Virus record (IMG/VR): IMGVR_UViG_3300017748_000040 | Location: 1-34,733 of that record | Source: a virus | DNA: 34,733 bases | Strand: one strand, 5' to 3' | Shown here: positions 7,853 to 17,405 of the stretch, piece by piece | Layout: every line of letters starts with the position of its first letter | How positions within the stretch are numbered: the stretch's first letter is position 1 | Notes under the pieces: model-generated | What the model was told of the DNA's origin: nothing | Database searches by the model: none | The model's input: only the letters and a program-made list of their open reading frames with translations | Position numbers and translations under genes: made by a program

Positions 7853-8503
7853 ATGGCAACATTAAATGAAATAGCGTTCAATATTAAAAACATCGTCGAA
7901 GGTGGTGTAGGTTCAGATGACTCAAATTTGTCAACAAGACAAATAAAGCATTTAATAAATGTAAAAAGAGGTGAACTTTTATTAAAATATACAGATAATG
8001 GAAGAAAAACATCTGAATCTTGTTATCAATTAGATATTCTTACACCAGAGGCTTCAGGAGTTGTATATAAGCCTTTCTTAGGCTTTAATAACAATAGAGC
8101 CATAAGAAGTATTGTTTTTAAAGATGGAGACGCTATAGACGACTCTATAGAAATTCTACCTATTGTGCAAGACCATGATAGGATGTTTGTGAAACATTCA
8201 AGATTTATAAGAAGCGTAACAAGAAAATATGCAACACTGTCAAATGGTAAAATTTTTATCTTTGAAGATGATTCTTTAGTATCTGGTGGGACAATAGAAT
8301 TTAAAGCGATATTTTCAGACCCAACATCTGTTAGTAGTTATGTAGATGATGATACAACAGAGTACCCTATGCCTGATGAACTTTTAAGTGTATTAACACA
8401 AGAAATAATAGGAAAAGAAGTTGCTTTACTTTATAACTTGTCAGCAAATACTCCAAATAATCAAACGGATGAAAAAACTATCTCTAAAAACGTACAAAGA
8501 TAA
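7853..8503 (+). CDS. Probable neck/tail ring protein
   Basis: This 216-aa protein has the same general plan as the 206-aa product upstream. It has an N-terminal helical pair (MATLNEIAFNIKNIVEGG, then LSTRQIKHLINVKRGELL), a beta-rich middle (residues 55-165), and a helical end with MPDELLSVLTQEIIGKEV. In crAss-like phages small proteins of this kind stack below the portal as rings. The C-terminal 18 residues are polar and probably disordered, and their codons overlap the next gene by 35 bp. The start at 7853 lies 14 bp after a terminator, behind an A-rich leader (TTTTTAAAAAAAATAGAAT). Function is inferred from position and fold pattern. Confidence 0.55.
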   Translation: MATLNEIAFNIKNIVEGGVGSDDSNLSTRQIKHLINVKRGELLLKYTDNGRKTSESCYQLDILTPEASGVVYKPFLGFNNNRAIRSIVFKDGDAIDDSIEILPIVQDHDRMFVKHSRFIRSVTRKYATLSNGKIFIFEDDSLVSGGTIEFKAIFSDPTSVSSYVDDDTTEYPMPDELLSVLTQEIIGKEVALLYNLSANTPNNQTDEKTISKNVQR

Positions 8504-8891
8504 ATACACTAATTTAAAAGATATATATAAGCCAATAAGGAATGAGTTAAAGCATAAAAATAAAAGAATAACATATTCAACTTATTTTAAAATTATAACA
8601 AAATATTTTGAATACTTTATAGAGCATATTGCAGAAAAAAAAGAAAAGGCTGAAATGCCTTATAAACTTGGAAAGGTTTACATTAAAAAAGAATTACACA
8701 AAAGACCATTTCATGTAAGAATTGATATAAATGAATCAGAAAAACAAGGAAAGATAATAAAGTATAAAGTCCCTATACTTAATGATTATTACAATAAGTT
8801 AGTTTGGGAGAGGTTAACAAAGTATAAAAAATATAAAATACTTCCTTTAAGAAAATTTAAAAGGTTGATTGATAAAGTAAAAGAATATTAA
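8469..8891 (+). CDS. IHF/HU-like structural protein of crAss-like phages
   Basis: The 140-aa product starts MKKLSLKTYKDKY. I choose ATG 8469 over the upstream TTG at 8421, because the homologous-looking start matches the crAss-type family, as remembered. The layout is HU/IHF-like: N-terminal helices (residues 8-60), then a strand pair around PYKLGKVYIKK (64-74), which matches the V-G-F-G-T-F-E-V-R segment of HU. A variable arm follows, then the family-typical tail GKIIKY...NDYYNKLVWER and a basic end. It has about 37% Lys plus Arg-like residues by eye. In crAss-like phages these proteins belong to the neck rings and do not act as free nucleoid proteins. Crassvirales genomes commonly carry two such genes; only one is seen here. 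It overlaps the previous gene by 35 bp in another frame and ends 1 bp before the next start. Confidence 0.7.
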   Translation: MKKLSLKTYKDKYTNLKDIYKPIRNELKHKNKRITYSTYFKIITKYFEYFIEHIAEKKEKAEMPYKLGKVYIKKELHKRPFHVRIDINESEKQGKIIKYKVPILNDYYNKLVWERLTKYKKYKILPLRKFKRLIDKVKEY

Positions 8892-8892
8892 T

Positions 8893-9519
8893 ATGCAACT
8901 TAGAATTAGCGTAAAACAAGTAGTTCAATCTGTTATAAGAAATTTAGAAGTGCAAAATGCTGCGTCTGAGTTTCATAATTTTGTTGAATGGGCATTTGAA
9001 GCAGAAAAAAAAATAGGAACCTTTAAAACTTTTGTAACAAAAGAAGCCTCTTTAACTATATCTAATAAACAAGCAACTTTACCTACAGACTTTATAGAGC
9101 TTATTGATGTAAAAAATTCACACGATATATACTACGAGCCAGGTCAAATTCCTTTTCAAGAAAAATCTAGAGAGTATAATAATTATGTTTACTATTATAA
9201 AAATGGATTTTTAAGATTTCCTGATGCTTTAGATACAAGTATTGATATAAAATATATTGCCTTAGAAGTAGATGAAGATGGTTACCCTACAATAGAGGCA
9301 AATCATGAAGATGCTGTTTCTCATTATTTAATGTATAAATATAAAGCAAGAGATTACTACAATCAAAAATTACCAAAATATATTTATGATGATTTAAAAC
9401 GTGAATGGTTTAGACTATGTGCACAAGCAAGAGGTAATGACAACATGCCTAATAGAAATCAAATGCGTTCTATTTCAAAGTATTGGAACACATTAATACC
9501 TAATGTACCAAAATACTAA
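8893..9519 (+). CDS. Tail tubular / ring protein (crAss neck)
   Basis: This 208-aa protein shows a recognisable neck-protein pattern. A helical N-terminus is followed by EWAFEAEKKIGTFKTFVTKE (residues 28-47). Then comes a strand with a conserved proline turn, ATLPTDFIELIDVK, and a short beta domain (KNGFLRFPDALDTSIDIKY). The C-terminal helices contain YDDLKREWFRLCAQARG. The W..EAE..IG and LP.DF..L..V elements recur in the ring/tubular proteins of crAss-like and P22-like phages. It sits between the IHF-like gene and the muzzle gene, where such a protein is expected. Expected role: part of the tail tube linking portal and muzzle. The specific ring number is not determined. Confidence 0.65.
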   Translation: MQLRISVKQVVQSVIRNLEVQNAASEFHNFVEWAFEAEKKIGTFKTFVTKEASLTISNKQATLPTDFIELIDVKNSHDIYYEPGQIPFQEKSREYNNYVYYYKNGFLRFPDALDTSIDIKYIALEVDEDGYPTIEANHEDAVSHYLMYKYKARDYYNQKLPKYIYDDLKREWFRLCAQARGNDNMPNRNQMRSISKYWNTLIPNVPKY

Positions 9520-9522
9520 TAT

Positions 9523-12500
9523 ATGTCTACTAAGAGCGTAAAACAACAGTTAAGTGAACTGTTAGGTAACAAAAAGTCTAATGTTTTTTATAAAGGACTA
9601 GATACTGATACTGATGAACATGTATTTGCTAATGATAGATTTATTGATGCAAATAATATAAGAATAAATAATCAAAATTCTGGTTTAGGTTCAGCTCAAA
9701 GTATTAAATCTAATGTTTTAGCTTCAACATTAACTACAACAGGTATTTTATTTAATCCTACTGATGTTACTACAGAAATGGTTGGCTCTCCTTCTGGTGT
9801 AGCTGGATTAAATGCAGACAGATTTTGGCTTGAAGGCAGTCATACTTATAATACTACAGATAATAAAATTCAAAAAGTAAAATGGACTTTTACTTATGTA
9901 GGGGGCATAACTTTTTCTCATGAAGTTATTATAGGAAGCGGAAAAGCTATTTTTGGTAATGTTAGCTCGCAATCAATGGTTGGTGCTAACAAAATAAGTA
10001 ATGATACTTTTATTAAATATTGCTATGATAGCATGACTAGTAGCGAAACTTTTACAAATGCAATTACTCCTGTTTTAATAATAACAGAAGAAGGTCAAAG
10101 TTCAAATCTTTTATTTACATCTAACACAACTTTAGATTTATCTAACATTACTTTATTTGTATTATCAGAAGGTGCTTCTCCCTCTGGTGAGTATAATGTT
10201 GTAAGTAACATTAGCGCTCCTATTGGTGTAGATAATGAAAAATTTGGTGATTATAATTTTAATGTTTCTACATCTACATTAACCCACTTTCCTTTAAGTC
10301 TTGTATCTTTTACAGGATATATAATAGCAATATGTTATGTTTCTGATAATTTAAATAGTATTTTAAAATTAAATGTAGATGGTGGTAATTTAGTAAGTTC
10401 AATTACACCTATAGTTTTTTCAAACTTTGGTTTGCAAAATCAATTTTCATCTATTAGAGCGCAAAAAGTAGAAGAAAATGAAAATTATAATAGAATATAC
10501 TGGACTGATGGTGTAAATCCTATTAAGACAATAAACATAAATGCTACATCAAATGTGTATGCTACTTTTACAGGGCCAGATAATTTTAATTTATTTTCTA
10601 AATCCCCATTACTGCCTCCTGTTATAAGAAGCGTTGAAGATGCTGGTAATGTAAACTGTGGTAGCTGGTCGTATTGTTATAGATTAATTTCAATTGATGG
10701 TAAACAATCAGTAATTTCTCCTATAAGTAATCCAGTGCCTTTAGGCGCTAGTTCTAAAAATTTTATATATAAAGATTATGTAGGAGGTTCTATTTCTACT
10801 TCATCAGGAAAATCTGTTACATTAAGAATATCAGATATAGAACAGGTTTATAATAGTATACAATTAATTGGTATTCAATATTTAAATAATGATGGTGGAG
10901 CAGCTTTCTTTTTATTAAAAGACGAAAAAATATCAGGAACAACTATAAACTTAACTCATAATGGTAATGAATCAGTAACTGTAATAACTGCTGGAGAATT
11001 ATTTACTAAAAAAAATACATTTGATATTGCGCAAGATATAGCCATTAAAGACAATAGATTGTTAGCTGCAAATTTAAAAAATTCTTCTTCAGAAGTAGTT
11101 TCAGATAACACAACTTTTAGAGTAAAAACTTTTAAACATACAGGCGCTAGCGGTTTAAGTAATTTTGATACGGCTCCTGACGGCACATCTACTAATGCTT
11201 ATGTTGCGGATACTGAAATTCATTCTAGTAGTTTATATGAACCAGAATTGTATAAAATAACGCCTGCAAATGAAACTTTATTTAGATACGCTGAAGGTAA
11301 AACTTCAGATGCTAAATTAATATTTGGGGCTAGTACGCCTGGTTATCACAGTACTACAACAGATTTGAATGGAGATACTGTAAATGCAGACATAAATGGT
11401 GTGTATGTAAGTTTTAAATTAAAAAAGTTTTCTTTAGAAAAAACATCTTTTTGGCAAAAAATATCAGAAGATGATGCTAATTTTCCTCAAGATTCTACAG
11501 ATGATGGCTATACAGAGCCTCCTTACTATGGATTAAATTCTAAAAGTGGTGAAGATTCTCATTTTGATAATTACAAAAACTCAATATTTGCACAAAAGTA
11601 TGTAGGGTATATGCGTGATGAAATATATCGTTTTGGTATACAATTTTATGATAAAGATGGTAATCAAACATTTACATACCCAATAGGAGATATAAGATTT
11701 CCAGCAATAGAAAATGACTATAGATTTATAGGTACAACAATTAACTCTTACACTCCAACAGCAGGTGATGGTAGTTCTAACCCTAGAAAATACATTTTAG
11801 CTGACTCTAATGGTGATGGTTATATATTATATCCAGAATTTAGAATTAAGCTTACAGATAGCGTTAAAAGAAAAATATCAGGATTTAGTATTGTAAGAGC
11901 TGAAAGAAATGACGAAGATAGAAGAGTTGTTACTGCTGGTCTTTTAAATAATACTTTATCATATAGAGACCATATAGAAAATGGAACCCTAAAAAATAAA
12001 ACAGGTTTAGATAAACAAAACTTATTTACTCAAGTTACTGGAGCAACAAACTTTGATAGTTCAGAAACAACAGAGTTATATACTTTAGATTCCCCTGATG
12101 CTATTTTTGGAGATTTTTCATATACTAAAACAGGAACTGAAAGTTTAAAAATAGCTTCTAAATTTTTATGTTATTCATATTCTAGTTCTGAAAAGCCTGA
12201 CGGAGGTTCTGATGACCATTTACATTTAGGTAATAGTTCAAGTGATGTAGTATGGATGAGAGATAATTCTACTAATACAACTTTTTATGCTGCTCCATTA
12301 GCCTTTGATTACACCACATCTCCTGATATTTCTGTAAGAGAAATGTCTTTTTATAGTAAATATTATTGTAATGATGATGTAAGTACAGGATTAAGTCTAC
12401 ACACATCAGATGCTTCAAAATACACAAAAGCAATACATTATGGTCAAAATATTGCTCCTGGAGGTGTAATTCCAAATTCATTACATACTCATACACAAGA

Positions 12501-14334
12501 CTTTTTAAATACATCAATGGTCTATGGTGGTTCTTCAGGCTCAAGTGTACATATAGATTTAAATGCTTTAGTTACTACAAGCAATTTAATATCTCACAGT
12601 TCTGGAAAAGCTAATGATGGAAACACTACAATATTTTTATCTTTATCTGATTCTTTACATTTTGATATGTCAGATAGTTCTTTAGATTTAGACACCCCTT
12701 TAGTTGAAGGAAGTCATTATGCTGCATGCAAACCTTATGGTAAAATAATTAGAACACTTACTAGTAGTTCTGGTCAGTATGGAGGAAGTTCTTTAGTAAA
12801 TTTTGAACAAACAAGATGGATTAGTACAGGCGCATCTGTACATGGTTCTGGTATTTCAAGCAATACAGGTCAAGAAATGATTGTATCTGTTTTTGGTGGA
12901 GACACTTATATTAATATGTTTTCATTAAATAAATTTCATAGAACAACATTTAATAATGATTCTAAATTTAGAATTGTACAAGGAGTTGTTTTTCCAGTAG
13001 AATCTTCAATAAATATAGATTTAAGACAAGGAACATTTTTTGGAAAAAACAGAGCAAATCTGCAATCAGAAGACGAATATATATACAACAAATCTTATTC
13101 TGCGGGTAACACTCTAAAAAGTTTTCCAGCAAAAGATTCAAATGTAAAATTAGTTTCAGATTTTAAAAGTCAAATAGCCATTTCTAATACTAAAATAGGT
13201 GGTCAAACAGAAGACGCTTTTTCTAAATTTGATTCTAATGAAAGTTTTGAGGTAAATCCAAACTATGGAGAAATTAAAAATATAGTATTATTTAGAGATA
13301 ATATATATTCTTTACAAGAAAGAGCAACATCAATATTATCTATAAATAGTAGGGCTTTAATTCAAAGTCAAAATAACGCAGATATATCTATACAAAGTTC
13401 TGTAGGAACAGGAAATGTTATAGAAAGAAACGATTATATAAGCATTAGTTATGGAAGTCAACATAGGATGAATTGTTTATCAACAGATAGAGGTCTATAT
13501 TGGTATGATAATTATAATAATTCTATTTGTAAAATTAGTGATGTAAATCCAAAACAAGTTCTTGACTTAACTACTTTAAAACTTTGCACTAAATTTTTAA
13601 GTAATTTAAAATTAGTAAAATTAAAAGACCAACCTTTATTTATAATAAATCAAACTATAAATACAAATGGTGGTGGAGTAAATATTTCTTACAATCCATT
13701 TTTAAATGAAATACTTTTTAGTTTTAATTATTTTGAACTTACAACTCCTGGATTAAATGCTACAGATGTTTCTAATTATTCAATAAAAAGCATGACTTTA
13801 GCTTTTGATGAAACTTTAGATGTATTTATAGGAAAAAGGGATTACACTACATTAATTAATACTCATCATGAAGGTTATTTATATAGTGTAGGTGTTAAAT
13901 CAATTTCTGAATCTAATTTAAATAAGGTTTATGTTCATGATGGTATTGAACACGCTACATTACCATATAATAATTTTTACGAAAACACTGTTTATCCATC
14001 AATTACTTTTGTAAATAATGAAGAGGTTTCTGCTTTAAAAGTTTTTGATAAATTAAGTCTAATGAGTACTGATACTGCAACTACTCCGTTAATATCAGAA
14101 ATATTTGATAGTTTTGTATACAATACAAATCATAACGGAACTATTTTAGATGTTTCATCAACACCTATAGATAAAGTTGTAGCAGGTAAACATATTATAC
14201 CAATTACTAATATAGATGGAAAAAGAATAAAAGGTAATTTTTTAAAAACACAAATAGTTCAAAATAAAGATTCTGAAACAAAACAATTTAAACTGTTTTC
14301 AGCAACAACTTATTATAGAAAAAACATAATATAA
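9523..14334 (+). CDS. Tail stabilisation (muzzle) protein, P22 gp10-like
   Basis: This 1603-aa protein is the probable distal tail plug around which the short tail closes. The N-terminus has NVFYKGLDTDTDEHVFANDR and RFIDANNIRIN, followed by LGSAQSIKSN. This is the start motif of crAss-type tail stabilisation proteins, in which a K-G-L-x-T-D opening leads into a beta-propeller-like repeat region. Further matches are RIYWTDGVNPIKTININ (about residue 326) and KISGFSIVRAER (about residue 789). The bulk is Ser/Thr/Asn-rich beta structure, and the protein is far longer than P22 gp10. An EF-hand-like calcium-loop sequence, DSNGDGYILYPE (761-772), is embedded in it. The gene starts 3 bp after the ring protein, and its stop overlaps the next start (TAATG). 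A contribution to host binding is possible but not shown. Confidence 0.75.
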   Translation: MSTKSVKQQLSELLGNKKSNVFYKGLDTDTDEHVFANDRFIDANNIRINNQNSGLGSAQSIKSNVLASTLTTTGILFNPTDVTTEMVGSPSGVAGLNADRFWLEGSHTYNTTDNKIQKVKWTFTYVGGITFSHEVIIGSGKAIFGNVSSQSMVGANKISNDTFIKYCYDSMTSSETFTNAITPVLIITEEGQSSNLLFTSNTTLDLSNITLFVLSEGASPSGEYNVVSNISAPIGVDNEKFGDYNFNVSTSTLTHFPLSLVSFTGYIIAICYVSDNLNSILKLNVDGGNLVSSITPIVFSNFGLQNQFSSIRAQKVEENENYNRIYWTDGVNPIKTININATSNVYATFTGPDNFNLFSKSPLLPPVIRSVEDAGNVNCGSWSYCYRLISIDGKQSVISPISNPVPLGASSKNFIYKDYVGGSISTSSGKSVTLRISDIEQVYNSIQLIGIQYLNNDGGAAFFLLKDEKISGTTINLTHNGNESVTVITAGELFTKKNTFDIAQDIAIKDNRLLAANLKNSSSEVVSDNTTFRVKTFKHTGASGLSNFDTAPDGTSTNAYVADTEIHSSSLYEPELYKITPANETLFRYAEGKTSDAKLIFGASTPGYHSTTTDLNGDTVNADINGVYVSFKLKKFSLEKTSFWQKISEDDANFPQDSTDDGYTEPPYYGLNSKSGEDSHFDNYKNSIFAQKYVGYMRDEIYRFGIQFYDKDGNQTFTYPIGDIRFPAIENDYRFIGTTINSYTPTAGDGSSNPRKYILADSNGDGYILYPEFRIKLTDSVKRKISGFSIVRAERNDEDRRVVTAGLLNNTLSYRDHIENGTLKNKTGLDKQNLFTQVTGATNFDSSETTELYTLDSPDAIFGDFSYTKTGTESLKIASKFLCYSYSSSEKPDGGSDDHLHLGNSSSDVVWMRDNSTNTTFYAAPLAFDYTTSPDISVREMSFYSKYYCNDDVSTGLSLHTSDASKYTKAIHYGQNIAPGGVIPNSLHTHTQDFLNTSMVYGGSSGSSVHIDLNALVTTSNLISHSSGKANDGNTTIFLSLSDSLHFDMSDSSLDLDTPLVEGSHYAACKPYGKIIRTLTSSSGQYGGSSLVNFEQTRWISTGASVHGSGISSNTGQEMIVSVFGGDTYINMFSLNKFHRTTFNNDSKFRIVQGVVFPVESSINIDLRQGTFFGKNRANLQSEDEYIYNKSYSAGNTLKSFPAKDSNVKLVSDFKSQIAISNTKIGGQTEDAFSKFDSNESFEVNPNYGEIKNIVLFRDNIYSLQERATSILSINSRALIQSQNNADISIQSSVGTGNVIERNDYISISYGSQHRMNCLSTDRGLYWYDNYNNSICKISDVNPKQVLDLTTLKLCTKFLSNLKLVKLKDQPLFIINQTINTNGGGVNISYNPFLNEILFSFNYFELTTPGLNATDVSNYSIKSMTLAFDETLDVFIGKRDYTTLINTHHEGYLYSVGVKSISESNLNKVYVHDGIEHATLPYNNFYENTVYPSITFVNNEEVSALKVFDKLSLMSTDTATTPLISEIFDSFVYNTNHNGTILDVSSTPIDKVVAGKHIIPITNIDGKRIKGNFLKTQIVQNKDSETKQFKLFSATTYYRKNII

Positions 14335-15578
14335 TGCCAGATAAAAAAAGAAAAATTTCTAAAGATAGTGGAAAGGCTATATATGAATTAAGACCTCCAC
14401 AAGGAAGTTATTATAGTGAAGAAACTGGAAGACCAGATGTTATTGATATGTCTAAGGCTGAACTTAGTCTAGGCAAATTTGTTGATACTGCAAGTTATGG
14501 TGGCATGCAAGATTTGAAAGATTTTTATACTAGTTACTATGGAACTCCTAATGATTACTCTCCATCTATGCCTATAGAGGCTAGAGCAGAATATAATGTT
14601 CTTGATAATAAGCAAAAAGAAATGAATCCTCAAAAATATTTTGAGATTTATCCACCATCTATGGAAAGTGACGCAACTAGAGTTAATAGACCTATTATTC
14701 CTGAGATGAGATATGGCGGTAATTTTATAGAAAATAGTGTTAAAAAATATCAGAACGGTGGTACTGGATTTGAACTTCCCGCTATGACTTCAGCAAATAC
14801 TATAGATGCAGAAACAGGTATGAGTTATGAAGAAATGCTTATTCAGCAAATGAAAGATGACCAAAAACTTCAAAATGTAGCGGCTACTACAGGAGCCCTT
14901 ACTAGTTCAGCTTCAAATATTATTTCTGGTTCAAGTTTAACAAAAGACTTTTATAAGTTGCTAGAAGATTATAAAGGAGAGGAACAGTTTGATAGAAAAG
15001 CTTTAAAAAAACAATTTAAAGAAGGTAGGTCAGATAAAGCAGCAGGAATTGGAGAAGGTGTAGGTTTTGCTGCAGCAACTGCTTTAACAGGAAATCCAAT
15101 GATAGGGGCTGCTGTAGGTAAAGTAACTGGATTTTTATCAGGAGAAGTTTCTAAATTATTTAATATAGGTGACAAAGGTACAGAGGCTATAGATGAAGCC
15201 GAAGGGGTGTTTTTGGATACTCAAAGCGACAAAGCTTCTGATGCGGTTATGGCTCAAAGAAAAAAAGATTTATTAAAAAGTGATATAGATTATTTAAAAG
15301 GTATTGGTATAGGAAAGTATGGTGGAAATTTTAATGGCATGATATATGGCCCTAGACACGAAAGTGGAGGCGTTATGATGTATAAAGATGGAGCACCTAT
15401 AGCAGAAGTTGAAGGAGATGAATATGTAATAAATAATGACATTTTAAAAGATAAGCCAGAATCTAAAAAGAAGTTTAGTATACAGGGAACTCCTGTGCAA
15501 ATAGCATCTGCTTTAAATTCTATAAATAAATATGGCGTTAACACACACCCAGGTGGTAAAGTAAAACAAGTTAAATAA
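14334..15578 (+). CDS. Probable internal/ejection virion protein
   Basis: This 414-aa protein opens a set of three coupled genes after the muzzle gene (TAATG overlaps on both sides). The N-terminal third is polar. Residues 241-275 form a Gly/Ala-rich hydrophobic stretch (GFAAATALTGNPMIGAAVGK, then VTGFLSGEV) that could insert into a membrane. The C-terminal part has GMIYGPRHESGGVMMY, then PIAEVEGDEYVIN. This G-P-x-H-x-x-G-G ... E-V-E-G-x-E-Y-V-I pattern recurs in large phage virion proteins. A short YGGNF motif occurs twice (about residues 128 and 328). Likely role, by position and hydrophobicity: a cargo protein leaving with the DNA to help it cross the cell envelope. Its biochemical function is unknown. 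Part of a tape-measure-like or plug protein is an alternative. Confidence 0.55.
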   Translation: MPDKKRKISKDSGKAIYELRPPQGSYYSEETGRPDVIDMSKAELSLGKFVDTASYGGMQDLKDFYTSYYGTPNDYSPSMPIEARAEYNVLDNKQKEMNPQKYFEIYPPSMESDATRVNRPIIPEMRYGGNFIENSVKKYQNGGTGFELPAMTSANTIDAETGMSYEEMLIQQMKDDQKLQNVAATTGALTSSASNIISGSSLTKDFYKLLEDYKGEEQFDRKALKKQFKEGRSDKAAGIGEGVGFAAATALTGNPMIGAAVGKVTGFLSGEVSKLFNIGDKGTEAIDEAEGVFLDTQSDKASDAVMAQRKKDLLKSDIDYLKGIGIGKYGGNFNGMIYGPRHESGGVMMYKDGAPIAEVEGDEYVINNDILKDKPESKKKFSIQGTPVQIASALNSINKYGVNTHPGGKVKQVK

Positions 15579-17404
15579 TGGAACCAGTAAAAAAATCAGT
15601 AAATAGAGAAAAAAATAAAAAAGCGTTTTTAGCTGAACCTGGAGTTCAAAAAAAAATTACAGCTATTGCAAATAATTTAGGCATTAGTGAAGATGAACTT
15701 TTATACGCTATAGCTGTTGAAACAGCAGGTAGTTATAGTTCTGCACAAAGAAATTTAGGTGATGGTAGGGCTGTAGGTTTAATTCAGTTTTATCCTGATA
15801 ATAAAAATGTAGATTATAAAACTATACAAGGAGTAAGATATGAAACTTCTGATTTAGAAAAAATGTCTTCTTCTGAGCAACTAGATATAGTAGAAAAATA
15901 TTTAATAGAAAATTTTAAAAATAAAGGTGGTAAACCTGGAGAACTATATGTTTCAATAGCTTACCCTGATTTAATAGGAAAATCAGACGAAACAGAAATA
16001 GACCCTTCTAGACTTGACTCTGTATCAGCACAAAATCCTAGTTGGGTTAAAGATGGTAAAATAACAAAAGGTTCTATATCTAATTCTGGTAGTAAGCCTG
16101 AGTTTTCTAACTTTACTACAGAAAGTTCAAACAATAAACAAATAGATGTTGAAGAAAAAAATATTACAAATTTACAACAATCTGTAATAGATAATTTAAA
16201 TGCTAAAATAGACGAACAAGAAGGTTTAGGATTAGATAATGAAGAGGCTATATTAAAAAAAGGTGTAGAAGATTATATTCTTAGCTTAAATGAAAATGAT
16301 TTAATAAATGCTAATAAATTAAGTTATGATGATATAAAAAATTTATCTGAAAAACCAGAAGAAGATTATTCTAGTCAAAAAGATAAAATTCAAAATATTT
16401 TAGATAATAAAAGTGAATACAATATAGATGTTATTAATAACGCTAGATTAGCACAACAAAATATTGCTAGATATACTGATGATGATTCAGTGCCAATATC
16501 AAAAGAAAATTTAGATAAATCTTTAGTTTTTTTAAATGAATTAGAGCCAAAGCAAACAAAACAAGAAAAACAACCTGCACAGCCTGCTAGAGAACAAATA
16601 AAACCAATTACTTTAGACCCTGTAAAAACTGTAGTACCTGATACAGAACCTGCTGAGCCAATAAAACAAGAACAACCTCTTGAAAACATAACTAGACTTC
16701 AAAACTTTTTATCTAAAATGAAAAGAAGCGAGGGTCAAAGAAATGTAAATGCTTTAGCAAATACGGCTCAAGGAGTAACAGCAATTTTATCTGCTGCTGC
16801 TGGAATTAAAAGTATGATTAAAGCAACTGAAAAAGACCCTGTATCAAAATCTTATGTTGACCCATTATTTAAAGAAGCTTTATTAAAAATAAGACAAGTA
16901 TCTAATCAAGGTATTCCATATGAGGCTAGACAATCTGCAATGAAAGATATTAATAACGCTTATACAGGAGCCATGAAAAATGTAATGGCTATATCTGGAG
17001 GTCAAAGAGGATTGGCCTTATCTAATATAGGTGTAGTAGATGCTAATAGAGTAAATGCTTTAGTAAATTTAGCGGCTAAAGACTCTGATATTAGACAGAA
17101 AAATTTAGAGTTATTTGCTAAAACTTCTTCAGATTATTCTCAACAAAAGTTAAATGCAAACATGACTTATGATAAATTAAATAGTACTATAGAAGAAAAC
17201 AGGAAAAATAGATTGCAAACTATAGGCTCTGGTTTATTTGAGCAAGCAATGCAACAAGGAACAAATTATATGGCTACAAGAACAGCAAGTAATTTATTAA
17301 ATAAAAATGCTGATAATAATAATAATCAATCAATTTCTGAATTACAAAGTATTTTAGGAGAGTTGCAAGATGGGGTAAGTCAAACTAATACAATAAACGA
17401 GTAA
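15578..17404 (+). CDS. Ejection protein with N-terminal peptidoglycan-hydrolase-like domain
   Basis: In this 608-aa protein, residues 15-110 look like a lysozyme-superfamily (SLT-type) domain. The pattern is ELLYAIAVETAGSYSSAQRN with a candidate catalytic Glu48, followed by AVGLIQFYPD (66-74), which matches the G-L-x-Q-F segment of lytic transglycosylases. A polar stretch and a Pro/Gln/Lys-rich linker (about residues 325-370, e.g. KQTKQEKQPAQPAREQIKP) separate it from a helical C-terminal half. That half holds a Gly/Ala hydrophobic segment (AQGVTAILSAAAGIKSMIK) and GGQRGLALSNIGVVDANR. This fits a virion enzyme that locally opens the cell wall during DNA entry. The gene is translationally coupled to both neighbours: a 1-bp overlap upstream and a 1-bp gap downstream. 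The wall-hydrolase role is likely but untested; cleavage type cannot be read from the sequence. Confidence 0.65.
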   Translation: MEPVKKSVNREKNKKAFLAEPGVQKKITAIANNLGISEDELLYAIAVETAGSYSSAQRNLGDGRAVGLIQFYPDNKNVDYKTIQGVRYETSDLEKMSSSEQLDIVEKYLIENFKNKGGKPGELYVSIAYPDLIGKSDETEIDPSRLDSVSAQNPSWVKDGKITKGSISNSGSKPEFSNFTTESSNNKQIDVEEKNITNLQQSVIDNLNAKIDEQEGLGLDNEEAILKKGVEDYILSLNENDLINANKLSYDDIKNLSEKPEEDYSSQKDKIQNILDNKSEYNIDVINNARLAQQNIARYTDDDSVPISKENLDKSLVFLNELEPKQTKQEKQPAQPAREQIKPITLDPVKTVVPDTEPAEPIKQEQPLENITRLQNFLSKMKRSEGQRNVNALANTAQGVTAILSAAAGIKSMIKATEKDPVSKSYVDPLFKEALLKIRQVSNQGIPYEARQSAMKDINNAYTGAMKNVMAISGGQRGLALSNIGVVDANRVNALVNLAAKDSDIRQKNLELFAKTSSDYSQQKLNANMTYDKLNSTIEENRKNRLQTIGSGLFEQAMQQGTNYMATRTASNLLNKNADNNNNQSISELQSILGELQDGVSQTNTINE

Positions 17405-17405
17405 A

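Noticed and set aside
8421-8468. Upstream TTG start for the IHF-like gene
   Set aside because: The extra 16 residues are unlike the family start and would lengthen the overlap to 83 bp; ATG 8469 gives the expected MKKLSLKTYK start.
16390-16689. 99-codon minus-strand frame with many Cys, Gly and Ser
   Set aside because: It is the complement of the Pro/Gln/Ala linker of the ejection protein; composition is an artefact.
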